Part shown: positions 41,781-54,500 of the stretch, piece after piece
Position numbering within the stretch: the first letter of the stretch is position 1
Layout: each line of letters starts with the position of its first letter
Origin: Moniliella sp. 'wahieum'
Taxonomy: Eukaryota; Basidiomycota; Moniliellomycetes; Moniliellales; Moniliellaceae
Direction of reading: 5' to 3'
DNA length: 64,000 bases
Assembly (NCBI GenBank): GCA_003971905.1
Contig: RSEE01000009.1
Location: forward strand, 186,001-250,000
Made by a program: the position numbers and the translations under genes
Notes under the pieces: model-generated
What the model was told of the DNA's origin: nothing
Database searches by the model: none
What the model saw: only the letters and a program-made list of their open reading frames with translations

Positions 41781-44700
41781 TGGCTGCTGAGGTTATCGCT
41801 CACAGGGATGAGAATCCTCTAGAACCCGCTTCTGAATAATAGGGGAGTAGGAGAGATCTTGGATGCTGCCAGTGGTGGGTGAATGAAGTAGGTGCCTTGG
41901 GATAAGAAAAAACATAGCAAAATCCAGATGGATCAGTCGGTTGCTGGATTTCATGGAAGAGAATCGATGACATCGAGATGCCACCGATTGGGTGACGTCA
42001 CAAAGTCACTCTTGATCAACCTGATCGATCGACCTCATATTTCCTTATCGGCCCTATTCCACCTCATTTGCATATGACAAAAGCTGACCGACCACATTTG
42101 TGCCGATCTCCAAGTTCAGGTGTGGCAGAAGATTTAGACCTGAACCACCACACACCCCGCGACGGCATATATTATTGCTCTACCTTTTTCCAGGGGCTCA
42201 TCTCCACCCAATTCCTGGTGTTCCTCCCGTCTCACACTTTACGTTAGACGGAGGAGGGAAGCTGAGGTTTAGCATGCACGTGGAGAGTACAACACATCGC
42301 GCACACACCCTCAAAAATTTTGCTTTTTGTGTGAACCACACACACATGATTACTGATGGGGCCTCTCTCACAACAATCCGGTTGGAAAGGAGATCAACGT
42401 CCTCAACACACAGAGACAAAAAAGGCCAACTAACTGATACTGCTCGAGCGTCATAACGTCCAACAACAGGGTGGGATGTGGGTTTTGGTAGATCGCGCGC
42501 ATGAACAAACTATAGCGTTGAAGCTATATAGAGGCTATATATACGCTGTCGAATGAAAAGGCTTGTGATGTTGAACGTTTGGGCACGTGTGTCACGTGCT
42601 AAGGATATAGTAGGAGACATGGATGGCCGATCTCTAGCATAGCTCCAGCGCTTCAGCATCAATAATCGACCATTGACATGGTGGGTATCTCTGTGACATG
42701 TGACAGGCTACGGTCACAAATGATTAATGAGCGCTGAGCAAGAGCGAACTCTGAGCTAGTGAGATCTGAGATGTGGACAGGTGACACCGGTGACACCGGT
42801 TACATGTTGTGACATGTGACCATGATGCGAGTAGCCTCTGTGCGCGCGCAGCTATGTGCGCGGGACTATAGTAGAGTGACTGTTGTTACAAGTTAAATTG
42901 TTGTTGATTCCAACACTTTTTCCCTCCCTACTTGTGGGATTCGGGTCGCTCTCTCCAAGTCTGTTGGAGCGAGGCTTTTACTCTCGAGTACAATTGCCCG
43001 GCGAAAAGGCATAGGCTATACTCACTTCCCTTGTGAATCTTCCTCCAACTAGAATATTTCTTGGCCCATATTATGCCCTCATCTCGATCCTTTTCCTATG
43101 CCCTTTTACTGTCGTTCCAATAGCTCTCATCAGTGAACAGGAACTCAAGAGTCACTATGGTTATAACACTGTTTAAGTCATTAGTAATAGCGACACTATT
43201 AGCCCCTGAGTGAGAAGTCTTCTGAGTCCATGAGGGGAATGTAATGATGTTGTGGCTGGGTGACTAATTGCGCACCCCATATATATCTAACGGGTGACGG
43301 CAGCGCACATGCATGCCACAAAAAGAGAAGTGTGTTGTGTCGAGTTGTTAGACACTGTAAACAGGCTCAGGTGAGGCTACCCACACTCGACAGCGATAAA
43401 GTGATGCGCCGGGCACGCATATAGCCCGAGGTGAAGTGGACGTGCGGCTTGAAGCTTAAGTACGCAAAGACGGGACGTGCTTTTGGCCTGGAACATGTAA
43501 GCTGTAACATGTTCTAGTACCGGTAACGCGGTAAAAAGCGGTGACGCGGTAACGTTGGACTTGGAGCTTGGAGGATGAAGTTCTGACGTCATTTTTCCGA
43601 GCGTATCGAAAAGACAGGGGCTACAAGCTTCAAGCTCACTCTTGCTGCCCTCTGCTGACTTTAAACAACGGTTTGGGTTAAGAATTTTAGTCTGGGACCA
43701 AGTGGGTACCTGCAAATGCTGGTGTCTCATATGCCAGCCACGTACTATGTGGTAGAAGGGTTGCTGTCAACATGTCAACAGAATGGCTTGTAGCGCCCTC
43801 AGTACGTACTCAAGAGTAGTGCGGGTCGAGGACCGTCGAGGAGCTAGGAGCTATCGAGACTCAATATTCAATCGCATCAATGGATGCCATGTCATTCGAT
43901 GACCGCAGACGGTCATCTCTCCGACACAACGCTCTGGAAGAGTAGTTGCCTCTACAATGCATTCGATAGGGGGGTGGATGAAAGCCATTCAGCGATACTC
44001 AGCAGTATTACCAGCGTGAAACTATAATGCTCAGTACACTGAACTCAGTACTCAGTGTTGGACGTTTTGGACGTTGGACTCTCATCGATCATCGATCTCA
44101 GATCTCATTGTCGCGCTGAACACGGTCGATCGGCTTGTGTGTGCCCCGCACCGTTCGAGCCGACCTTAAATACCTATTAGCCGGCCTAAAGCGAGAGGCG
44201 ATGAGAAAAGGGCGGAGAGAGGTCAGACACATACCATGCGAATCAATTCACATTTACATGGGAGCAACGGCTCGCATGTCGATGGATCTCAAGCGCCACG
44301 CCCAGTGCAAACCCCTGCGAGCGTGTTGTGTACTGGTTATTGGCTGGAGCTTCCTATACACGTCGTTTTTGAGCACCACTGGTGCGCGCAGGTTCTAACC
44401 TGTTCTACCCCCACCACAGCCAATGCAGGCCCTATGATATGGCAGCAAAAACGTGGAGGCACGGCCTTGGTCTCTGTCACATGAGGACACGGTGTGCACT
44501 GTGTACTGCGTCCGAGGACTGATGTTCTGTACGACCGGCGCATCGGACCAGTGTGTGTGTTGAACCAACGCTCGCTCAGGCAGTGGATCCCCACCATGCA
44601 TCACACATCACACATCACATGTCACAGGTCGCACATACTGCTGGCGACGCAAGGCTATGCTCCCAGGGGTGATACCGGTGGTGCATGGGTGGTGCTGATG

Positions 44701-45166
44701 ATGGGCACAAGGCCAGTGACCAGGCGACTAGGCACTAGGGACTAGCGGTGTGTGATGCCTGTGAACATGCGAATGGAATGCGTGATGGATGATATGCGTG
44801 TCGGTGATGCCGACGGCGCTGCGGTGGCCGGTGGGGCTGGTGGGGCAGGCGGGGGCAGCAGCAGGCAGCAGCCCAGTGTCCAGCAAGCAACACCACAATA
44901 AGCTCCACCGCCGCTCTCAAGCGCCGAATAGCCCGTCATCCATCCGCATCAGGCCAGGTCCGCATCCAGCCCAGCCAGCGCTGGCCATCGAAGCCCACCC
45001 GCATTCCCCTCGCCCGCCGCCCGCCGCCTGCCTCCTGCCCTCCATTGCCCATGCGGCTCCCATGTGGCCATGACAGTCCCCTCCCAGCCACTGTCCTCCC
45101 CGCCCAACCCCCCCTCTCATCCCTTCGTCGGCAACACGCGCCACCCTCACGCCCTCAGTCGCCGGC
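41781..45166. other. 3.4-kb gene-free region rich in palindromic short words
   Basis: No coding region supported; the sequence is AT-richer than its surroundings. 42690-42830 strings together GTGACATGTGACA, GATTAATGAGCGCTGAGC, GAGATCTGAGATG and GTGACACCGGTGACACCGG. 43446-43460 and 43624-43637 hold AAGCTT-centred words; 44025-44110 holds CAGTACTCAGTG, GGACGTTTTGGACGTTGGAC and ATCGATCATCGATCTCAGATC; 44601-44632 holds a CACATCA tandem. TATATATA runs occur near 42530 and 43280. It presumably includes promoters of UVE1 and the RhoGEF gene. Confidence 0.5.
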
Positions 45167-48100
45167 ATGGCTTCCAGCTCGGCCATGGCCGAGGGCAGCG
45201 GCAGCACCGCGTCCGACAGTCGCTCTAACCCCGATGCTATGCGCACCTTGCCCTTTCCTCCACACCCGTACCGTGGCTCGCTCCTCCCTGCACATTCCCC
45301 ATCACGCTCCCATTCAATGCAAGCGCCATGCCCTGCCTTCGATCGTGGTGCCGCACCAACCCAGCTCGCCTCTCTCCCCAGATAACCCTTTTCGCGCCCG
45401 ACATGCCTCGGCAAGCTCTTCATATGCGCTCCGCTCCCCCCGCACCAGTCTTATTGGGCTTGTCGAGCCCTCTTGGCCCACTCCCTTTCCTCGTCGGATT
45501 GCCTGGGGAGTCCCTGTTCTCCTTCTCCATCACGCAGTGCAACTCCTCGAAAGATGCACCGCCATTCTACAGCTGTGGGTTCACACCCAGCAGCTCATTC
45601 AACGTGATTGCACCCTCGTCCCAGTCTCCGATCCCCATCGCTCCAACACCGTCCCTTACTTCGCCATTGCGACCGGCCGCAATTGGTCTGTGGCATCTCC
45701 CCCTCGTTATGGCTCCGTCCAGGGAACTTCATCCATCTTCCATGCGAGATATGCCTACAAGAGGGCCACATTTGTATCAACCCCCCGATCGTTCCCTCCC
45801 GGAGATGGAAGGGGTGGCCATGCTCAGTCTGACTCCGTCGATTCTCGTATCCCATTATGGTCCAAGGGAAGCACCAGCGTATCTACATCAACGTCTCGTT
45901 CCAGTGCTGGATCTCTCCCTGTCTCTTCTTCTCCGTTTGCCACCGCTTCCACCGAGCCCCTTGCCCCCTGCCTCGGGCGGTAGGGAGAACCGGCATTCAG
46001 TCCTGTCCTCCACCAGTGTGGAGTCTGGCGCTGGGCAGTCGGATTGGTCATCTTCTCATCCATACTCCTCGCCTACCCCTCCATCGAGAGGCACCCTCGT
46101 CCCCCCGCACCGCGATGCCTCCCTGGATGCGTCCCCTCGGGAGAAGACCCTACGGCACCGCCGCAGGCGAATGACCAAGGCCGAAGATAAACGTATGCAG
46201 CAACGACATCGCATTGCACTTGAGCTACTCGAAAGTGAGAGACGCTACGTTGATGGGCTCAATCTGATTCAGGAGGTAAGTCTTTACTCTCCTACTGAAG
46301 GCAAGGTTATACTGACTGATTTGATAAAGTTTTCTACAAACCCTTGTATGATGCTGCTAGGCGCCGAGGAGGCCATGAGAGCCATAATTCTCTCAGCATC
46401 CTGACCTCCGACTCGGGGAAGTTTGCCTTTCCCCTATTGGCTCCGCGGGAACACAAGGGAGAAAAACCGTCGGGCACTGGATCGCGCCCCACCCCTCCCG
46501 CTCTCACGCGCCCTGCACTGAACGAGATGTTCTCCAACTTTTCGCAGATTTTGCACCTCAATGCTGAGCTCCTTGCTCTTCTTGAACAACGGTTAAGCCC
46601 CAAGAGCAACCCACCATGGGACCCAGCGCATGACGAGGTAGGGGACATTCTCGTTTCCATTGCGCCCTACCTCAAGTTGTACCTTTTTTATGTCAAGAAT
46701 TTTTCCGCTGCCCTGGAGAGGATTGAACATGAACGTCGTGTCTCCTCGGCTTTCGCCAATTTTCTCCGTGACGCAGAGAAGCTTGCTCACGCCATCAAGT
46801 TCAACACACTTCTACCTCCCAACCTGCCTCCTCCATCCTTGGCTTAGGCCTCCAGTCGTTCCTTTTGTCTATTGTGCAGCGCATTCCACGGTATAAGCTG
46901 CTTGTGGAAGAGCTGGTGAAGTCTACGCCTCTGAACCTACCAGACTTCTATCACCTCCAAGCTGCTGACTGAAAGTCATCGTATCTGTCGCGACGGGGAT
47001 CAATGAGAGTGTTCGGCAGCATGAGGCGTCTCTTGTGTTGCTCGCCGTGCAACGCGCGCGCTGCATACCCGCCATTTCAGTTGGTCACCCCGGGTCGAAC
47101 CCTGCTTCGCTCAGGAGTGCTGGGCAAGTCCACTCGCCGTTCGGTCCAGGAACGAACATTTTTTCTCTTCTCCGATTGTCTCTTGTATGCGGCCCCCGTC
47201 GAGACTCAAAAGAAGAACCCGGCATGGTCTCGGTTGGCTCAGTACTTGCTTCCCGTGCCTCCTTTTGAGTCAGAACCCCAGGCGTTTCCTGACGAATTCG
47301 GGGTGGTCTGGACTGCCCCTTCGGCGAATGCTGCTTCCTCGTATGAAGTGCCAGGGCTAGAAACACCACTATCTTCCCTGGCCTCCGAAAACAAGAACGA
47401 GCGCAGGGTGGAGCTGGCACCCCATTCACTCGTCTTTCGGGCTGCATTTGACCTTCGGGACTTATTATGGTGGTCAATAATGACCCTATGGCACTACTGG
47501 CCCGGAGACATGGGCATGACTCTTTCCCCAACTCTTTCTCCAAGACATCGAGTTCTTTCCCCTTTCCCCGTCATGGGTCGTCATCGAGTGTGTCAGACCT
47601 TGTGGGAGTGAGGCATGCATTCGAGATCCGTACCCCCACCCGAAGTTTCGTCCTCTATGCCGCGGATGAGGCCAGCAAGGAGCGCTGGATCTCCTCCATC
47701 CGTGACGCAAACAAGACTATCTCACTTCCCGCCGGACCCTAAATGAAAGCGAAGAAGCAGTCGTGCACAGAAAACATGCATCAGTCTCTTCAATCGAAGC
47801 ATTACGGGCAAGGAGACATTCGCTTCTTACTCCTCCATCAGGGCAGATCGCACCCGCAACAGCACCTACACTCATGGATGCTGAACAAATACCTTCCTCC
47901 CCTCCTTCTCAGTTTGAGGTGGAGGAGGAGCAACAGGCTCTTCCCATTCTCGAAGAGTACAATGCCCCCATTTGGATCCCGATAATCATTGCACCCTCTG
48001 TTCCCGTTGCCAAGAACCTTTCACTCTGTTCCGAAGGAAACACCATTGCCGCCTGTGTGGACAAATTGTATGCTCGCCCTGTTCCAGCGCACGCTTCCTC

Positions 48101-48205
48101 ATTCCTCTTGAAATGGGGGGAGGACACATGCCTGCACGCGCTTGCCAGGCCTGCTTCCACAACGTCTTTGACCCTCTCCCCCCTACCTCCTGCCCCTGCC
48201 GTTGA
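45167..48205 (+). CDS. RhoGEF with DH, PH and FYVE domains (FGD-like)
   Basis: Exchange factor for a Cdc42/Rho GTPase, targeted to PI3P membranes. A long Ser/Pro-rich disordered N-terminus starts MASSSAMAEGSGSTASDSRS. The DH domain begins RMQQRHRIALELLESERRYV (near 46195), is split by a short intron (about 46277-46329), continues IFYKPLYDAA, MFSNFSQILHLNAELLALLE and IAPYLKLYLFYVKNFSAALE, and carries the CR3 helix FLLSIVQRIPRYKLLVEELV near 46860-46920. The PH domain (about 47090-47730) holds FFLFSDCLLYAAP and ends FVLYAADEASKERWISSIRD. The FYVE finger (about 47970-48130) reads DNHCTLCSRCQEPFTLF, then the PI3P box RKHHCRLCG, then CSPCSSARFLIP, and CQACF: all eight zinc cysteines are visible. 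Stop TGA at 48203; the same frame is open again to 48424. Frame shifts near 45390, 46810, 46970, 47220, 47460 and 47760. Confidence 0.82.
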
Positions 48206-48892
48206 CGTGCCCGATTGGGAATGAATGGGGGCCAATCCCAATACACGACTTTTCCCCTGCCATGGAGAGCGAGGGTGCCAGCTCGTTGGACCGCGCCTGT
48301 CTCCCCCCCGGACGGGGAGCGGTCCCAACGGTCCCTGTGCTCTCTCAAGTCGGAACGCTCTGAGCGCTCTGAAACAGAGGGAGATGCAACTGTGACTTCG
48401 GTCTGTCGGTCCACGTTCGTTTAATAACTCTGATGCGGTGCGCCTCATGCCTACTCCCCTCGTGCTATTCGTGCCTCTTGACTTCATCCTCTTCCTATTC
48501 CCTTCGCCTGCGGCGAGGCGCTTGCTCTCTTACCATTATGGTTACCCACTTTGCATTCATCTTTTGTCATCCGATACGATTTCTCAGATCGCCCTCTTAC
48601 CGTTGCTGCTGGCTTGCTTGCGTGCGTTTGTGCCTGTAGAAAGGGAATGATATACGTGAGCTGTGTCTTCCTATTGAGCATTGAATAATTGAGCTGATAT
48701 GTTGAAGCAGCTCAATTTCACTCCTTTCACGCCAGCAAGTGTAGGTGCGCAGCTACGAACTTCTACGTACACACACATGCGGAATGATTAATGAAGCAGG
48801 CGGAACACCCGACGCGTCTGGTGTACTTAAAGGACGCGTCGGCCAGGATGCGGGGCCACCCCAACGCCAATCCACCAACACCACCATCACCC
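48206..48892. other. Intergenic region
   Basis: Contains an open extension of the RhoGEF frame (to 48424, Ser/Arg/Glu-rich) that would need read-through of TGA; otherwise nothing recognised. A second in-frame ATG for the next gene lies near 48793. Confidence 0.4.
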
Positions 48893-51357
48893 ATGGCGAC
48901 CAGTGAATGCGCAGCGGCTGCTCCATCCCCCGAAGCAGAGCGGCGGCTGGGGCTACGTAGCAAACTTGCGATCCACGTTCACTTTAATTCGTCCTGTGCC
49001 GACGTGGCCCTATACTACCGCGCATCGAACTCGGCGCGGGCGCCATTAGTCAGATCCACCGTCTCCTCACCCTGTCTGCTGCCACCCGCCTCACAAAACT
49101 GAACACGATCATCGAGCCAGTCACGTATGAGGGTCGTGTTCACGTTAGCAGCAATGGTGCACAAGGCTGCTCACGTGCTGGGCCTTCGCTTGACAGACCA
49201 GTCTTGGGGCGAACGACTATGGGTGGAGCCCACCAATACTGCCCTCCTCTTACATGTGCCGCCCCTGGCGCCTTATGTTCAAAGAAGGAAATTTCTCGTA
49301 ATACTCCATGGTGCGGCGCCCTACATTCGCACGCCACCTCGAGACGTTTATGCTGTCCACATCCCTCGTCCCTACTCACTCAACAACCGAATTCGCGTTT
49401 CGGCCTCGGACGCGGTCCTGGATGCACACCAGGTGCATGGACGGCCAGCGATGGGCTTGGAGTCGGTATGGCTCGAAGCAGCGCGCAACATACGTCGTAT
49501 TCATGACGGAGAAGGGGATGATAATACGACCTACCGTGGTAGTGAGTATGGGAAGACGAGTTCGACGACGGTATTTCCTTTGTCGGCGGTTCCAAGCCGG
49601 TCATGATCCCATCACTATCCGCTGGGGCCCCACGCCTGAAGGATCACTGGGATCACCTCCTCCTATGGACGTGGACAAGGTTGAAGCTCATTTGAACTTG
49701 GCCCCAGAGGGTGATGTGGCCTATCCCACTTACTTTGCTTTTGAATGCACCATCCGGTTGATGGACTTGCATTTTCCCTGGGTCACAGAGGGCGGGGTAG
49801 TGAGGTACATGTTTCCTCCTCTTTTTGACAAGATGAATGCTGACAGACTGGCTTGACGAATGGTGAGGATAGTGTGGACTTTCTATTTGCTCATGAGGCC
49901 GAGCGGATTGTCCGCTTTTTAGAGAATAGAGTGACCGTCACGCCCCCACACCCACACGACCAGACGCATACACGAAGTGCAGCAGAAAACACCCTTCCTC
50001 TACCTAGGCACATACCCTCTCTCCCCTCCCTCGCCTCGAGCTCGAGTGTGGACGAAAGTGATCTGATCCATGTCCACCCCCCCCCTAATCTGGATGCAAT
50101 GGACGGATCCACAATCTCTCTAGCGGCATGGGACCCTCCTCCAGGTGAAGGAGACGACGGGTGTGATTTTCGACTCGACTCACATCGGGTCTCTACTCCC
50201 CATACTAGTGCCAATGTGAACGTGCGAGGTATTTTGAGCCTTGCTCCACATCACACCTCCTCTCACGCTGGGAAAGAGAGATATGTGACTTTCACAGCCC
50301 CTACGGTACAAGTTCGTCAAGCACAATCGTCCTCTGTCTTGACATTGCAGCTCGCCCCCCCACTTTTGGCCGACCCAGACCAGTCAAATGAAGTTCTTCG
50401 ATTTTTGTTTGGAACGGGACATCTGACTCTACCCTTACTCCTAGAGAATGGAGACCGCCAAAGGAGTTACCTGCTTTACCTGACCCCCGAACGTGATGGT
50501 TTCAGTGCCAATGGATGACGGAACGGAGGCCGATGATAGATCCCACGTCTCCCTCACACCCACTACCAAGCCTGAGCAGGAACTCCACATCCAACCTAAT
50601 CTAGAACCTCCATCTTGTCTATCGAAAACTTGGCTCGATACAGGGAAGGTTGAGTTGCTCCAAGGTTTATCGGGGGCTTTCTTGGGCCGTCTTACCCTCC
50701 CCTCTAGTAGGAGCAAGGTAACGCTTTCATTCCCCCACAGACAGGGCAGGTTCGCACCCTCACCCAACACCAGCCCCTTTCTTGTTCTCCTTCCGGGGAA
50801 CTAGTCTATCCCATCGCAGGAGTGGAGTGGACGTTTCCGCCTAGTCCCACCATGCCGCTCCCTATCATTTCCTCCGGTGTGAAGAAACTCGAAGTCTTGT
50901 TTCGAAGGGAATTCACTCTCCAACCCAAGGAAGTGGTCTCTCTCCCCCTCCCCGGTAGGGTGGAAATCCACACTCTTCCTCCCTCGATTGCTCTCGTATT
51001 CATTCCTGCCCCCAAGCAAAAGGGGAGGTGGAAGGATGCATTTGTACTTGTGGGAATTGTGGCTCTCCTGGCGGTCATTAAACTCATCCTGCTCGATTCG
51101 GGCCTCGCAAAGCTGCAGCACCGTGTCCACCTGCTCACACTCGCTGCTAACCTCGATACGAGTGATGGTTCTTGAACGCCCGAAACTGTTGCCACCCCGC
51201 CGCTTACCCAGTTTCCCCACCACAAAAAGCGCCGGTAGTGGATCTGCCTTCGTCATTGCTGACCGGACCAGAGGAAGACCTCACCTACTACTATCGCACC
51301 GCTCCCACTCATCTCGCCTTGGATTCCACAGAAGCCAGAGAGGCTGTGGTTGTGTAA
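48893..51357 (+). CDS. Unrecognised membrane protein, main part, interrupted at its 3' end by an LTR element
   Basis: Start MATSECAAAAPSPEAERRLG has a good context (CACCCATGG). The region encodes roughly 800 residues in shifting frames: KLAIHVHFNSSCADVALYYR, then IHRLLTLSAATRLTKLNTII, GDVAYPTYFAFECTIRLMDL and HFPWVTEGGVVRYMFPPLF near 49710-49840, beta-rich stretches such as PLPLLLENGDRQRSYLLYLT, EVLFRREFTLQPKEVVSLPL, and one clear membrane helix DAFVLVGIVALLAVIKLILL near 51035-51095. Soluble beta-rich body plus a C-terminal helix suggests an ER or Golgi type I protein; the family was not recognised. After EAREAVV the frame enters the LTR of the copia element at 51353 and meets a stop at 51355. 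The remaining C-terminus lies on the far side at 56918-57107. Confidence 0.55.
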
Positions 51358-51569
51358 GACCGGAGGAACCCAAGGGATTGGGTGAAGAACCTCTGGAAAT
51401 GTAGAGCAATGCAATCGCGATGGTGGTGGTTAAGGTCTAAGCCTTGTGCCACACCTAGAGACAGGGGTTCAGACAAGCCTGAGTATACACGTGGAGGCTT
51501 CGGAGGACAAATCAGGGGTGAAGGGTGATGAGGCGCCTTGGCCTAAGTACGGGACCACGGGTCCCAACA
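51353..51569 (-). repeat. Downstream (3') LTR of the copia element
   Basis: 217 bp; on the minus strand begins TGTTGGGACC and ends GGTCTTACA. Preceded on that strand by a G-rich polypurine tract. Identical by eye to 56696-56912. Confidence 0.9.
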
Positions 51570-54500
51570 CCCCCCCGGGCCAAGGGAACGAAAGAAGCCC
51601 GTTGGCCATCAACAAAAGAAAAGTAGAAAGGGGATCAGCGCGAAGAAAGAGAAGCCAAATCGAAATTGTTACGCGCAGAAATGATCTTGGGAAGAGAAAG
51701 AGGTTTGGTGAACCAGTCAGGGAGATGGTGTGCACCTGGAGTGTAGTGGACTTTAATTTCGCCTCGGTGGATGCGTTCCCGCACCTCGTGGTACGAGACG
51801 TCAATCTCCCGTATTTTGCCTAGGCTGCCGAGCTTTTCGGCCAACGCTTTGGCAGCGGTGTTGTCAACAAAGAGCTCAATCGGGTGATTAGCCTTGCAGA
51901 CACCAAGTTCAAACAGTATGTTGCGAATGAATAGAGCATCTCGAAGGCCATCTCCCATGGCTAGGTATTCAGATGCTGCTGTGTTGCTCACACCTTGATT
52001 TTGGGACTTGGAGCCCCAGGATACAGGCACACCGAAAACAAAAACAACATGGCCCGAAACGGAGTGAGAGTTGCTCTTGTCTGATGCAAAGGAGGCATCG
52101 GTGTGCAGCTCGAGTAGAGGGCGAGATCGGTTGGGTGTGAGGCACAAAGAGTAGTCAGACGTACCGGCGAAGAAACGTAATAGGTCCTCCGCTGCGCGTC
52201 GGTGGGCGGCGGACGGGTCGTCCATAAACCGCGCTAAAAAGGTAGCCGCAAAGAGGGCATCAGGCCGGGACATACGAGCCGCCCACAAGCTGGATCCGAC
52301 AATAGAACGGTAGGCACGGTGCTCGTCTCGAGTGGCACGCTTTTCGTGTTCGGGTCGCTTGGGAGGCGGAAGTTGGTGGCCGATTGGAAGGTAGCGGGGC
52401 CGGTGAGGTGATATGTCATGCGCGGCAAGCGTCTCAGCGATGAATTTGGGTTGGCTGATGTACAGTCGTCCATCGATACGGTCGTATTGGCAGCCGAGAT
52501 GGAAACGTAGGGGGCCGTTGGACTTAATTTGGATGCTGCGCCTTAATTCCACTAAGAATTCATCATACGCTTCTTGGGACCGACACGCGACCAAAAAGTC
52601 GTCAGTGTGGACGGCGATTAGGATCAGGCCAAGAGGTTCGGTGCGACGTATGAACAGGCAAGGCTCTGATTTTAGGCTAGTGAAGTGGAGTCGGTCGCAA
52701 AGGAAAGTGCGGAGCCAATCTCCAAAGTTGGCCCCGCTCTGGTGCAGGCCATAGAGACTTTTCTTGAGTCTCCAGCAATGACCGGGCGCTTCTGGGAAGA
52801 AGGGGGGTGGTCGAACATAGACGAGCTCGTTGATATCGGCATAGAGGTAGGCAGCTTCCACATCGGCAGAAAATAAGTGGAGGCCATCAGCTTCGGCCAA
52901 CGCAATTAGCGTGTTGACGGCAGCAGTACGAACGGCAGGAGCAAAAGATTTCGCCCATGTGCCAGGAACTTGCCGGTGCCCTCCCACAACGTAGCGGGCA
53001 CGGTACTTGAGGAAGTTAGCATCCGCATCCGTCTTAGTACCTATGACCCACATGCCGGGAAGGGGTTTGATCCCTGGGGGGATGGGTACAACTTCCTTCA
53101 CGTCACGCTCGTCAAAACGCCGAAGCTCGAGGCGCATTGCCTCGAGTACGCCATCAAAGGCAGGGTGACCCACCAACTTCTTGATGTTCTTGGGGGCCAC
53201 CGGGACCCCATCGGTGGTCAGTATGACCTCGGTGTCACTTGCCGCGGATTCGATTGCGAGTGCAATGGGGGGCGAGCTTGGCTCCGAAGCAGGTAGCATG
53301 GATGTGTCCGGCGCTGGTCCGAAAATACTCACCAAAGCCTGCATTCCTAGGGCGGAGAGGGCGGCCGGGTTGCCAAAGATGCTAGGGGCCTTGTTGACGA
53401 GCAGGGAAAAGGTGCCATCGCGCAAATTGTCGTTGGCTGGAATGGACAGGTCGAGGGGTGGAGCGTTGATACGCGCTTGGCGAACGGGATTGCGACGCAC
53501 GAGTGCGGGGACGGCTGTATCGGTCAGGGGCACGGTCACGGGGGCGAGCGTGTCGGTGGGGGAGAGAGGGGAGGGGGATAGGGCGGGAGAGGAAGGGGAA
53601 GTGGAAGAGGGAGGGGAAAGCAGGACTTGGTGGCCAGTGTCAACGGCATCTTCTGTGATAGTTTCATTTTCTTCGGCTTGCTTTGCCTGGCGTTGTGCCA
53701 TGCCTGCGGGGTCAGATGCAACAGGTTGGGGGGATACATGTGGGGGGTTGGAGTTGGTGGGAGTGGGGCCAGGCTCTGAATTCTCATTTTCGTTGGCTTG
53801 AGCCGGGCGATGTGCCTCTGTTTTTCGTTCTTTTAATTTTCTTTTTCCATGGGGGGCATTGTCTTTCTTACCATTAGTATCGCGGGTCAGTTCATCTATC
53901 GCAAAACGCACACGCCGGGGTGGGGAGCTGTCTGACTTCCCACCAGCACCCATTTCTCCGCCCCCCCGCACCTCTCCGCCACCAGCAGGGACAAGGGGGT
54001 CCAGATGAAAGTGCGTGGGATATTCGGTGGTGTACGGGACATGCGTCCAGGTGGACGGCTTTTTCCAACGGAATCCAACTTGGCCGTCGTCCTGGTGGAT
54101 GGCAAAGAGCCACCCCTTCGAACCGCGGCCGTGCCCGTAACCCACCAACATTGCTGGGACGGCCCGCGGACCAAGTTTGCCGCCCTCGCGTTGGTTGGGC
54201 AATAGGTGCAGGTAGGCAAGAGTGCCAAAACCGCGCATGCGAAGGGAGGGTTTGAAGCCATGGTACCGGACAAATCGGCTGTCCCCACCCAGTGCTTTCG
54301 GCGGCGACTGGTTGTGTGCATATGTGGCCGCCAACAAGCTGTGTTCCCACCACTCGTCGGGAGTCAATCTGTTGGCGATTACCATGAGTCGAGCGCGATC
54401 CGTAATCGATCTTATGGCGCGTTCGGCGACCCCATTGGACGCACTTTCGCCAGGATTGGTGCGCTCGCTCACTACTCCCAGCTCGCAGTAAAACTCGTCC

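Noticed and set aside
48206-48424. In-frame continuation of the RhoGEF after its TGA stop (possible stop-codon read-through)
   Set aside because: The extension has no conserved domain after the FYVE finger, and the stop context offers no known read-through signal; 3' UTR is simpler.
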